This document shows, in pieces, positions 34,879 to 46,000 of a stretch of DNA of 64,000 nt. How positions within the stretch are numbered: the first letter of the stretch is position 1; the number at the start of each line of letters is the position of its first letter. The notes beneath the pieces were generated by a model. It worked only from the letters and a program-made list of their open reading frames with translations, ran no database searches and had not been told where the DNA came from. Origin of the DNA: Seiridium cupressi (Eukaryota; Ascomycota; Sordariomycetes; Amphisphaeriales; Sporocadaceae); NCBI GenBank assembly GCA_036674765.1, contig JARVKI010000123.1:1-64000 (forward strand), in the 5' to 3' direction. The position numbers and the translations under genes were made by a program.

Positions 34879-35272
34879 TCAGATCTCCTCCATCAACTCC
34901 TCCACAGTGGATTCATCGGCCTTCCGACCATTGGGCAACGTCAGAGTGAACATTGCAATGTTGTCGCCAAATACCGTTCGAATCGCAGCCTCAGCTATCT
35001 CGTCGTAGTCCAGCTTCTCATTGCGCTCAAGCTGGGGCATGAGCGTTTCACTGATCAAAAATAATCAGTATTGCGTATCTAACTAGAGCACAGTAGAATA
35101 TCAACACTCACATGTGATCGCGAACACATTCTTTGGTTGCGTCCACAAGCAACTCTCGCTGGTCCCTCGAGAGTAGTGCCCACCCTCGGCATGTTCTGAG
35201 TCGTTGTAAGGATGCCTGGACTCCGCGTCGTTTGCGATCGTACTTCTTCTGAGCAAGGAGATTAATAGGCAT
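34879..35272 (-). CDS. Small two-exon gene, 110 aa, unknown function
   Basis: Exons 35272-35112 and 35050-34879 join in phase 2 to 111 codons including TGA. The 61-nt intron has a GTGAGT donor, a TACTGAT branch site 13 nt before the acceptor, and a CAG acceptor. The protein is highly charged and helical in character. It starts MPINLLAQKKYDRKRRGVQA, a basic region, and ends with an acidic half containing QLERNEKLDYDEIAEAAIRT and ESTVEELMEEI. There is one Trp, two Cys, no signal peptide and no membrane segment. A TATATAAA box lies about 145 nt upstream of the ATG (35415-35422). Codons are GC-ending inside an AT-rich island, which argues for real and selected coding. I do not recognise the family. 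The repeat array at 35.5-35.9 kb lies directly behind the promoter. Confidence 0.65.
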
Positions 35273-35414
35273 TGTAGCTTTGGCGGGTTCTTTGGTAGAT
35301 AAGTGGTCTGAAAGGATCCTGGTCGTTTCTTGCTACACTGCAAGTGGTATAGTGGTTTTGCAATGAGTGTTGTGTGATGTTGGAGTTCAGGTGCAAACCA
35401 AGACCTGGAGCCTG

Positions 35415-35422
35415 TTTATATA
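35415..35422 (-). promoter_or_regulatory. TATA box of the 110-aa gene
   Basis: TATATAAA on the - strand, about 145 nt before the ATG at 35272; the leader between them is CA-rich and lacks an ATG of its own that would stay open for long. Position and sequence fit a core promoter. Confidence 0.5.
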
Positions 35423-35474
35423 GGGATCTGGGAACGATGCCACTGCTGGTAAATTTAGAAATTGATTGTTCGCT

Positions 35475-35865
35475 AGTGAACTCATACTGACAATCACTAA
35501 ATAGTGAATCAGTGAATACAATCTTTGATATTACCTAAGCTTTACTGAATTAGGCTGTGACAGATGGTGGAAGTTCAGACGATTTAGCTAGTCACCAGTG
35601 AATTTGAAGGGATAACTGTTGGATAGTGAATCCTGACAGTGAATTCAATCTTTATTATTACTTAATTGTTACCAAATTGCATTTTGATAAGTGGTAGAAG
35701 TTCAGACGATTCAAGTCATCACCAGTGAATTTGATGGATTGAGTATAGAATAAGGGGTCTAATAGTGAATGTAACCTTTATAACACTCTGTGAATTATAA
35801 AATTATGCCAATTTAGGTCTAGATGGTCGAAGTTCAGACGATTTGAGTCATTGTGCTTACTAGAT
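35475..35865. repeat. Imperfect ~127-bp tandem repeat with AGTGAAT heptamers
   Basis: Three diverged units begin near 35520, 35647 and 35773 (AATCTTT/AACCTTT starts, spacing 127 and 126). Each carries AAGTTCAGACGATT at 35571, 35698 and 35830. The heptamer AGTGAAT occurs seven times: 35503, 35511, 35597, 35625, 35638, 35724 and 35764. The array sits just upstream of the TATA box of the 110-aa gene. Confidence 0.75.
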
Positions 35866-36125
35866 TAGAAATGGCAAAAACAAAACTGAACAGATCCAAG
35901 TCGTCGATTTTACCGTATCCATAGCAGTCGATTGGAACTCAAGCATATTTAACAGTCGTTTTGCTTACTAGATTAGAAATGGTAAAAACAAAACCGAACA
36001 GATTTAAGTCGTCGATCTTGCTATGTTGGAAGTAAACAGTTTTGCTAGTCGTCGTTCTTGCCATATTTATGGTAGTTGAAAGGAACTCAGACAGATTTGG
36101 CAGTCGTCGCTCTTGCCATCTCTGA
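35855..36125. repeat. Second diverged tandem repeat, ~107-bp spacing
   Basis: A 55-base block starting GCTTACTAGATTAGAAATGG near 35854 recurs near 35961. The copies differ almost only by transitions (C/T). Degraded further copies of AACTCA...CAGTCGTCG continue to about 36120. Confidence 0.7.
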
Positions 36126-39100
36126 AATAGCCTGGATAAGTTGGGACTAAAGTATTTGTTGCCGACACACAATTTTCAAAGCAGGCAAAAGGACCATTGC
36201 TTTGTCTGTTGAATATGCAGTAAGTAGTTGATCTTGTCGAAGTAACGCTATTCTCAAAAGTCAGGACTCAGACTACAGGGGTTATATAGCAAGACAATGC
36301 CAAGACAACAGTGCACAGAAAGGCTTTTTTGGAGCTGGACGATGGAAAGTCTTTGATTTCCGGGAAACATTGTTGCACCAAATACAACAAACTACTACAT
36401 AGATGTCATAAGATGAGTGAGAGGCCGCCAAACCTTTTTACAGCAAAGTCCGTTTATCAATCCCTGAATCTTGCGAGGTGCGAATCTAAGCAGGCTGCTT
36501 TCAGAAGCTCTGACGACATCTCGTCATCAAGGATCTCGCCATTGTCGAACTCCACCTTAGAGAGCTCCAAGATAGAGTTCGACAATACGGTTAAACGGCC
36601 ATCTCGACTACGGTATCATAATAGAGTCTGGTAACATTCCATGGAAGTATATGTGTATCTAGGCAAGCAGGAGAGAGCTTGTGTTTGACTCGGAAATGCA
36701 AGAGATAATATGCGTTTCTAGAGGAAAACGGTCACAAGCGAATTTGAGCAGACATCCTTCAAACAGTACATTATCAGCATCATTCTGTCTGCCTTATTTG
36801 TACATATAGTTTCCAATGCTAGCATAGAAACAGGCTGTTCATCCAACTCCTCCCGCACAGGCTCACGGACTTTATCTCCCACACCTCTGGCTTGCAATTG
36901 AATGGTTCTGATTAGTAGTGAGTATCCATGGATGTAGTGACAGACTACATATATCGAATGGTTCAATATGATTTGCAAGGTTCCCACAGCTTGTATAGAA
37001 GTTCCCACATTCGTGGCCTTAAATACGACATGACCATTTCGAATATCGTTAAAATACTTCTTCACATCCTCCGTTTCCTCCTAGCGTTGTCATAAACTGC
37101 ATTTAGGCGAAATCCTTTGTTTCAGATGCAAATGGCAATGACCCTTAAGCGCTAGATAATGATATTTATAGAAGCGGGGGGTGGTAAATAAAACATCTGT
37201 CTTTCCAGGAAAGCTAAGTGCCACCGGAGAAGCTCGGGGCCAACAACAAAATGCATATACAGGGCCACTAAGCCATTCCTTGGACTACCAGCCTCACACG
37301 ATAACTAGCCGGCGAGACCGGGCATTATCGATCTCATTTTGAAGAGCAGTCCCGAGATTATTGCTCAAACTACACCGTAACACGTTTTGTTCTACCTCAG
37401 GGAAGCGATGGATATACAAAAGGATGACAGACGAATCCTGAGGAGAATAATTTCTGGAACTATGGGTGGAAGATCGTTGGTCGAATATATCAGAAAAGAA
37501 CTGATCGTGTTCTCCCGAAAAGACGTGTGTGTCTCCTGGTTGCGACCTCAGAACTTGCGAATCGAGTCTACGTATCGTCCCCCCCGCCCCCCCCCCTTCC
37601 TTTTGTCAAATTCAACAGGTAAACGGGACAACCAGAGCCAAGAAATTACAAGAACGGAAATTCGTGAGATACATCACTAGCCATTGTAGGCACACTTCTC
37701 GAGGTCCTAGATGAAGATGCCATAACAATATACGAGCGCACACACACCATACACCGCGGAGAGCGAAAGAAACACTATCAAGGGACACAAGCTCAAAGCT
37801 ACTTATGTTTTTTTCTAAATATGCCATATGCAACCACAGCCTCACGCGTCTTATGCTAGTTCCCTGTTACCTGGCTGGTTTGTTTCACCACAGCGCTCAC
37901 TTGGTGCAGTGGGTAGCTACATATACCTACATAATTGGCAAGGCAGATCGTTCCGTGTGTATTGCGGCAGGGTCTCCGCATCTATGGAGGTGCCACAACC
38001 ACATAAGAGGCGCACGTAGACCGCACGAGCACTTTGCAGGCGCGGTCAGACAGTGACGCCCTGCGTTTTTCCCTCAGCCCGTTCATTTCTGAGATACATA
38101 AATGTATTTGGCGTCTCAGATTTCCCCGCGAAACGACCAACAATATAACCCCGCTTGTCTGAAGCCTCCGCATTCAAGGGTCCTCCAAACTTCCGAGCTT
38201 CTTGCACCTCGCCCAGATTTACCTACAACGACCATGAGTTACCCGAGCGTATTCATCGTTGCTATAGACATTTGGAACTGCACAAGAGATCTGACTTGGA
38301 CTAAAGAAGAAATACAGGCGCGAATCGAGGCATCAGCTTGAATATGGCCAAATCGTTTGTCAGTCGAGATTGAAATGTTTCCGGATCGATTCATCCGCAG
38401 AGTCGCGATGATCCCAGCATGGAGGATGTTAGTAGCAAAATCCATGCTTAAATCCAATATTCCCCGAAGGATTTCAGTGTAAGCAAACAGGCGCACGTAT
38501 CTATGAGATTGATTATTTCGGTGGGGAAATATCAAGAAAGCTGCTTCAGGTAAGAGAAACCTGTCTCTTGGCATCTTGATCAATATAGGAGCTAGGATCA
38601 CGATGACATCTTACGATCTTCAGGGTTATTGGTACCCAGAGTTGAACTGCTTAGGTCTTCCACCGGAGCCAGAATCCTGGGTTGAGTAGTCACATAAAAT
38701 GATGGTTGAGAAATTCCGTGTAATTGCCATGGTAGGATTTCACTGGCCTTCGAGAGCGCTCCTGGGGCTGACCTTAGACTAGGGGACCATTGCTCAACAT
38801 AGATATATATATCAATCAAGCACTTCTTGCCCAGCTTAGAGAAGTCTTCCCCGCCAAGAATTTATCCACATTTCCCACGAGTTTGGATCGATCTCAGGTA
38901 GATGGAAATAAAAAGGGCCAAACCGAGTAGTTTGCGAGCTAACAGGTTTGAAGGCAACTCGTTTGGTACTAGCATGGCCTACCGAACTGCGAAGGCAGCG
39001 CTCAGTCAAGAGTCGGTGGCTCTGGCCCGAGAACGGTAGAAGGAGGGAAAGAATGTCACCATATCTGTATGGAGCTGGAATTCTTTTCGACACGTTGAGC

Positions 39101-39610
39101 CAATTTCAATGGGAAGGACGGCATGGATACGTGTATTGCGGAAGTGATGAAAGTGATCGATGGAGTAACGCCGGAGCAAAATGGAAGACAGGATATTGAT
39201 TATAAGAAAAGATATCATGCGTCACCTGCCACACGATACCAGACCGAGATACCGCCTCCATTGGCACTCGCCGGCATCCGTATGGCCTTTGGTCAGCACC
39301 TACATCTATTCACCTCCGTTGACGAAGATAGCGACGGCATGAGTGCATCGACACCCGACGAGCTCATGGAGATAAAAGAGACTTGAGGTGCTGGTTGGCT
39401 CTACCGTCGATTTAGGAGTAATCTGGTCGAGGAGTTAAGTTTTATGAGCACTTATTATATTGATACGAAGGGGTCCTTGCTGGCATGAAAATAAGGTGAT
39501 ATGACAATCATGAATTTTGTTTATGCATGCGATTACCCAACCTCGTGAAATAGCACTCAAACTCCTCTTCGAGTAGTTCTTTGCAGGGTATCATATTCCG
39601 CACTCTCAGC
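36126..39610. other. Rest of AT-rich island, no firm gene
   Basis: About 3.5 kb. Several frames look partly coding: - strand 36718-37090 (KKYFNDIRNGHVVFKATN, ending in a stop) and 36460-36605 (LELSKVEFDNGEILDDEMSS); + strand 39117-39386 (PPPLALAGIRMAFGQHLHLF). None has a start, a consistent exon join and a known domain together. A perfect 12-bp inverted repeat (ATTGTCGAACTC / GAGTTCGACAAT) lies at 36541-36552 and 36575-36586. A C-rich run lies near 37579-37596. I treat this as an area of gene fragments and spacer. Confidence 0.45.
36541..36586. repeat. 12-bp perfect inverted repeat
   Basis: Arms ATTGTCGAACTC (36541-36552) and GAGTTCGACAAT (36575-36586) with a 22-nt loop. It could be a footprint of a short duplication or a hairpin; it overlaps a coding-like - strand frame. 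Confidence 0.7.
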
Positions 39611-41408
39611 TTATCGTTCGTTCACCTCGGCACCTGTTTCTTCCCGCTCATGCTCGTGCTCTTCCTCCTCGACATCTACCACCGCCGTCTCAAACTTCCT
39701 TGTGGGCGTGTTTCTGGCAAATAGCCAGTCCAGCTCCTCAAACGTCCTATTCTTGGTTTCGGGCAGCCGAAAGAACGCCCACACCCATGTAAGCAGCGCT
39801 GTCGTACCCCAGAAGAAGCCCGTATACCCTTTCATGTTCCATTGCGTCGGGTTCATGAAGAAAGGCTGCAGCGTCTGGGCAATCACGAAGGCAATATAGT
39901 ATGTGTTCCGTGCTAGACAGACCGTTCGCTGCCGCAGCCTCGTCGATCCCACTTCGGCAGGCAAGGCCCAGCCTAGCTGTCCTATGGAGAGTTGGAATAT
40001 GAAGGTCCAGACCAGCGTTAAGACGGCTTGGAACATGGCTACGGCATCATGGTCGGTCCAGATGTTGAGCACTCCGATGCTATATTGGATCAAAAACAGC
40101 ACGAACATGCCCCACAGGAAGATTCTCCTGCGTCCGTAGTAGGGCATCAGTGCGAACCAAGAAACCAGCGTTCCTGCGAGGGCCATGCCCGTTCCTCCTA
40201 TATTCAGTCTGTACGTCTGGCTTGGTGTTAGCCCGACCTGCTGGAAGAAGTAGGTCGAATTGTATGCAAAGGCCAATCCAGAAAACATTTGTCCTGCAAA
40301 CGCCATACATGCGATCTCGGTTCTCCTTCTCTCGACACCACGGAAGCAGTCCCAGTAGCTGGTCCCTGCCGTGATCTTCTTCTCCAGCCTATCGGTCCGG
40401 ATGATAGTCTTGAGTGTCTCTTGGACCTCGTCGTCATTGACCGCATTCGACCTCCTAAGACGGAGAAGCGACTGCTCGGCCTTCTCGATCTGACCTTTCC
40501 GCACAAGATGCCATGGCGACTCGGGCGCGAAGCATAGCAGTGGAATCAAGAAGGCAGGCCAGATCCACTGAATGGCGAAGGGAATACGGAATGCCCACTC
40601 ATCGGTACGGGACACCAGTGTCGCGAGAACGCCCGCTGCGATCAGCTGGCCAATAATGAAGCACATGTTCGTATAACTAGTCAGATAAACCCTGAGGCTC
40701 AGTGGCAAGACCTCACTTGCATACGCCGGGGCGGAAGAGGCGAAAACGCCCCACGGCAGGCCGCACAAGAACTCACCGGCGGCGAGGACCTGTATGGTTG
40801 GAGCGAAGAAGGTAAAGAAGACGAAGCAGGACAAGGCGCAAAGCGCGCCAATGATGACCCGTTTCTGGCCGAAAAGGTCGACCAGGTGTCCATTGATCAG
40901 AACGCCGAAGAAAGACCCGATACCGGCCATGTTGCTGAGGGCGGCCTGCCAGGGCGCCGACAGTTGGTGATGCCCATGCCTGTCTATCTTCTGGCCGTAT
41001 TTCTCAGCAAAGGTAGGATATGCAAAAAAGTTCCCGATGCTGAAGCAAGTTAGCACTTGTGGTACGGTGCTATACAGCGTTGTGACTTACAGTATTGTAT
41101 CGTACTACACGCATGACTCGAATTAGCAAGCATATCGGCGATGGAACGGGCGTCACACCAGCCGCTCCGGGGCAGAGCCAAAAACATACGCCTTCCATGA
41201 TGACCGTCATCGAAACCGCCAGTGTCCAGAATATGGCCATCGGATAGGCCCTGACGGCCTGCCGCGGCGTGAGCGCATGCTCGTCGCTTTTGGCATTGCT
41301 TCCCTTGGTGCCGAAGCCGACGCCGGGCTCCGCGTTCGCTAGCAGACTGCTTCCTTCGTGCGGATCCGCGTCCATTCTCTGAAGCCTCTCTTCAGCTTCG
41401 CGAGGCAT
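39611..41408 (-). CDS. MFS sugar transporter (alpha-glucoside permease type)
   Basis: Three exons give 553 aa: 41408-41190, 41104-41091 and 41039-39611. The middle exon is only 14 nt and codes YDTI plus two bases of the next Leu; the splice sites (GTATGT, TGTAG, GTAAGT, TTCAG) are good, and the join restores EGYDTILIGNFFAYP, the usual first helix of fungal maltose/alpha-glucoside porters. Other sugar-porter marks are PESPWHLVRKGQ after helix 6, YYGRRRIFLWG and LPETKNRTFEELDWLFA at the end. Twelve membrane segments are expected; the N- and C-termini are polar, and the tail is Glu/His-rich. It most likely imports a disaccharide or other sugar with protons across the plasma membrane; the substrate cannot be read from sequence. 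Confidence 0.92.
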
Positions 41409-42275
41409 ACTAGTATATGACCTCCGATGAAGGGAAATGAAAGAGTGGGAAATTCCTATCGCCAACCAGGCATGATGAGACGCCAGAGAGGGTCACACGC
41501 TCTGCACGCGTGCTCCGCCGACCGACCCCACTTTCTCGTGGGTTGCTGGGGTTGACTGTCAACAGGATTGCGGTGAGAACTCGATATGGTTTAGTTGCGC
41601 AGAGAAGGGCTTGTTCTGGAAAAACACCAAAGTACGTGTATGTGTCTCGTTTTGGGCCAGTCTATTGCTCTCCCTTCGAAAGTAAAGCTGATCTATTTGG
41701 CATGCTGCCCCCTTGGCTGCCAAGCTTGCATTGCCCGCTTAGCCTGTCCTGGCCGGAATGTAAATGCTATTGAGGATGAATATAGAATGCTTGCTCCGCC
41801 TGCACATATTATGCAAAGGATCATGGATCACCAAAGAAATGATCTGTTATGCTCACATTGCGCATCTTCGGCGAGATGTCGTCGTTTTCTCCTCAATTGC
41901 CCTATGGTACAACCTGACAGACATGTGCCAATATAAACATATAAACTCCGCATGCAAGCGCATGAAACCTAACTACCTTAGTCATTACATTGGGCTTCGC
42001 AGTAGTTACGCCAACGCCCCAGAGATGCCCTCCAACTCCAATAGAAAACGACCCTAAATCAGTCCGGAAAGTCCGCTAGCTCAATAGTATACCAGACAAA
42101 CGCCGCCGTGACATGCAATCGTGATGCAAGAAGCATATACCGTCCATTTCCAGCCAGCCGATTACTTCTTTTGCCTCTGCTCGCTTGTTTGCAACAAAAC
42201 AGGAAACCGACAACCCTTGACGTTCAACCTTGCAACCGTTCGATACCCTATAAATGGATTTTGGATGTTGTGAGG
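41409..42275. other. Intergenic region upstream of the sugar transporter
   Basis: Between the transporter start and the cyk3 stop, both on the - strand. Holds the transporter promoter. No coding sequence supported. Confidence 0.55.
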
Positions 42276-45200
42276 CTAGCCTACACATATCCATTCCGCG
42301 AACACACACCATCTTGCGGTGCGGTCGGCGAGCACGAGTCCTCGCCAGACACCACGCTCAGAGCATTTGATAATTGTCTCCCAACTGCCCCCGTCACTGG
42401 CCTCCTCTTCGCCTCCTATATTTCTGCTGCCAACGCTTATGCCCCGCCGCTCTTCCTTGCGCATCAAGCGTAGGATCTTGCCACCAGGGGTTTGGATTGC
42501 CAACTTCGCTGGTTTCTTGCCGTTGATAGGCCCTCCACCATAGCCACTGCTGCTAGCATTGCTAGGGTTCGAACTCGTCATGCTCATGGCACTGGTCGGT
42601 CTCATGAAGGGGATCGGGCTTGTGCCGCCCGGGTTACTGGAAGGTGACCCGGCTGCCGAAGAAGGATGTTGGCGAATCGCAAAGACGAAAGTGTTATTCA
42701 ATGCCAGGCGCTGGCACTGCGGTTGGACGACATAGATATCGTGTCTCTGAGCATGAGGCGTGGGGTGACGTGTCACAAATTCATACGGAGGGTTCTCGCC
42801 AGTATGAATGATGGGCAACGCAAAGGCTAGGGGGTGGGGAATGTCCTTGATGCTGTGCATAAGACCACGCTTACCCGCATAGACTTTGAGAATGCCCATC
42901 CCTTCATCACCAGGGAGTAGAGCTTTGACTGTGTAGCGTTTGGCTCCATTGAACCATTCTGCTTGTGCAAGAGCTCGCTTCTTGACCACATCACCAGACT
43001 CAAAGAAGTCGCCATCCGAGTCGCGGGAGAAGGCACGAACCTCAACTTCAGCTGCCACCTCGACATCTGCGGGCACATTGAACTTGACGTGCACCATCTC
43101 AAGATCTTCAATGCGGATGGACGAAGTGTTGAAATCGACCATGGCCATGTTGTTCCGGAAGTACGGCGGGCAGGCTCCCGGGAGATTGAGTAAAACCTCG
43201 TGAGCCACAGGCGGACAGATGTGTTGCTGAGCATGGTGCTCGGGAATGTGAGTCCAGCAGATTTCGGTTGGTCGAGCAAGAAACCACCAACTATCTGCAT
43301 TAGAGCTGGTGGAGCTCGAATACAATTGTCGACGAGGATTCGACGCAGATGCAAGACAGCAGTCCATGATGCGCCACTCTTCGTCAACTAGCACAGCGTT
43401 CCACCAGTGATTTGGCCGCGGCATGATGCTGGTTTCCGGAACTTCGCCAGGCGTCTTGAGATAGCCGCGAACGATTTCGGAATGGATGCCGACCGCGGCA
43501 CACATTTCATGAACCAGAGCAGCATACTCCTCTGCGCATCCTCTCTTGGTCTGGATGACTCGTCTTGTATCAACTTCTCCCTCGTAGTCTTCCTCCCAGT
43601 TGATGGTCTCGGCTATCCAGATGAAAACTGCACGTAGACGCTGGACTTCACTCCGGTACGGGCGACAGACATACGTCGTGGCGAGAGTAACCGCTGTGGT
43701 CATTGGCGGGAGACCTCTGATGAAACGGGAGTTCTTATCGACCTGGCTCAGGTTGATGCTTTGGTAGTCCATCGGGTCTCGTACAGGTAGACCTTCTGCG
43801 TCCTCATCACCTTCAACGCTCTCATAGAGCTCATCCACCGGATCGATGGCAGGGTAGTCCAGCATCTGGCACCGATCTCTTCGTTCATTGCGCTCATTTT
43901 TACTCAACGTGTTTGAGCGGTTGACATCGCGTCGGACCTGTACCCAGTCCACACCACCAGCCATCCCCATGTCCCGGGCCACGTCCCTCGAGAGGTTGGT
44001 GCTGCTAGCACCGCCCGCAATAGCTGTGATTCCATTAGGCCCTGCTCGGCTGACGGGTGAAGATGCAGCTGAACTGGAACCTCCGGCTATCGTACTACGG
44101 CCACTTGCTACGCCTGTTTTTGTGGCCTCGAGAATTCTCTTGATGAAATTCGATTTCTTCGGTTTGGCTGCTCCAGGAGACACAAGGCCGCCAATCGCTG
44201 CAATGCCTTCGTCATGAAATCCAGCTTGGGACTGTGGTCGAAATTGAGAAGAAGAATGGCTTGGATGGTACGAAACCCCCGAGAACGGCGTTGTAGGACG
44301 ATCTGGTATCGATTCTTTTTCAGATTCTCGAAACCCTAGAGAGCTCTGAGCACGGCTTCGGCTTTTGCGTGCTAAGCTTCCCGCACTCGTTGCACTAATG
44401 CCACCGGCAGACACTCCACTCATAAGACTGTGGTTGGTGCTTTGGGTATTGCTGCTGCTGTTCGTGGCCTCGGTCGAGGTTGTCTTGGTCGTAGCAGTCC
44501 TGTTCAAAGCTTGGCGCCCAAGATCATAGGACGACTTTTGCTTCCGCGTTTTCCTATCATTATCACCCATTGAGGATTTTGGTCGATCGTAATACTGCTT
44601 CTTAGGCGGCGGCGGAGGGGGCATATCATGATGATCATCAAGGACACTCATGCTCGAGCTATGTTGATGCATTTTCCGTAGGCGCGTCTCCATCCTTTCG
44701 ACATAATTGCTCAGTTGGGGAGGATGTTGCTGGTCTTCTCGGTGGCCGCTGTGGTAGGTGTTTTCAGCGGACGATCCGCCACTATAGGTCTCGTATCCTT
44801 CGTCCTGTAATGCAACACCCATCGATGTTTGAGGCCTTGTTTGAGTCTGGACTTTTCTCTTCGAGCGGTGGTGGACCATATCGAAGGATTCCGGAGACCA
44901 AGGATCGAGGGGAGGCTGCGGCGAATCAGTCTCACGGTTGATTCCTAGCGCATCCAGTTGCTCCATAACTCCGTCCATGGCTTCTCTCAACGGCGACGGA
45001 GTGAAGCCGTCGCCACCTGGAGAAGGCGGGACTGGCGAAGGAGCTCTCGGCGTGTGCGGCCGATTGTCGTGAGAGGCGTTTGAACCTCCCCGGATCAGAA
45101 GAGCCGACCGATGTGGGGGTGGAGCAGGTGGTGGAGGTGAACTACGTTCCGCCCCGGGACGATAAGGTGTGAAGCTAAATGACGGGGTGGGTGACGGTGA

Positions 45201-46000
45201 TCGTGACCCATGCTGCATCGGCGGCGGTTGTGGAGACGGTGCTCGCGCACCATAATATGACATTTGCAATGGAGGAGCAGGTGATGGTGCTCGCATGCTG
45301 TAAGCATGGCTGTTCATGGGCGGGGCAGGCGAAGGAGCTCGGTGATCGTACACATGACCATAGCTGCTCATAGGAGGAGCTGGTGATGGTGCTCTAGACC
45401 CATATCCATGCACTTCGGGTGGTGAGGGTATACGACCAATCCTATCATGAATACTGGGTTGCTGCTGGAATGAGTTGTGGGAATTCTGCCGCGATGGCTT
45501 TGCTTCGGGCTCCGGTTGAAACGAATTGTGAGAGTTCTGGCGCTGTGGCATGTCTCGTATGACCTCGGGCTGCTTCGCGGTGGTGTAATGCGGTGCTTTT
45601 GCGTACGCTTCAAAGGGCTTCCGGAAAGGTTTTGATTTTGCCTTTTGTATTGTGCTGCTCGACGGACTCGGCGTATTACTCGATGTCAGGGGACTCGTCG
45701 ACCTGCTGACGGGTCGAAAACTCTCCGGCAAAACCTCAACAAAGTTGGATGGGAAAATGCCAACCGTCTTGTTGCGTCGTAGCCTCCCCGTCCACCAAGA
45801 TCCATCTCCTGCATTCAGACATTCTATCAGATCTCCCTCAACGAAGCCGAGATCTCGTTGCGACTATAAGAACGCGCACAGTCAGTTTCTTGGAAATCCC
45901 CAACCACGATGCGCCGCAAGACACGTACCTCTCCTCCCCAGGAATAGACAGCCCTGCACCAACACGGAAACCGCATCGGTAACGACGGCGTGCCTGGCAT
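42276..46000 (-). CDS. cyk3: Cytokinesis protein Cyk3: SH3 plus transglutaminase-like domain
   Basis: Two exons, 46000-45929 and 45863-42276, give 1,219 aa. The 24-codon first exon reads MPGTPSLPMRFPCWCRAVYS; spliced to SQRDLGFVEGDLIECL it completes an SH3 domain (about residues 14-72, with GDGSWWTGRL and VGIFPSNFVEV). Then follow about 560 residues of Pro/Ser-rich disorder with repeated RAPSPAPP units (about 135-250). The transglutaminase-like domain lies at about 730-870: RAVFIWIAETINWEEDY, RGCAEEYAALVHEM, NHWWNAVLVDEEWRIMDCC. A C-terminal beta-rich region and WKETI-like end follow. Cyk3 acts at the division site, regulating chitin synthase and the actomyosin ring. The Cys800-His843-Asp858 spacing fits a transglutaminase triad. 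Confidence 0.92.

Noticed and set aside
38239..38601. 120-codon - strand frame and an overlapping + strand frame ending at 38341
   Set aside because: Both plausible by length only; no homology signal, no promoter, conflicting strands.
38940..39386. Two + strand pieces (AYRTAKAALSQESVALARER and a later frame ending EIKET) as exons of one gene
   Set aside because: The only donor (GTAGAA) and acceptors nearby do not give compatible phases.
32750..39550. Intact transposon in the AT-rich island
   Set aside because: No transposase or reverse-transcriptase motif, no terminal repeats or target-site duplication could be recognised.
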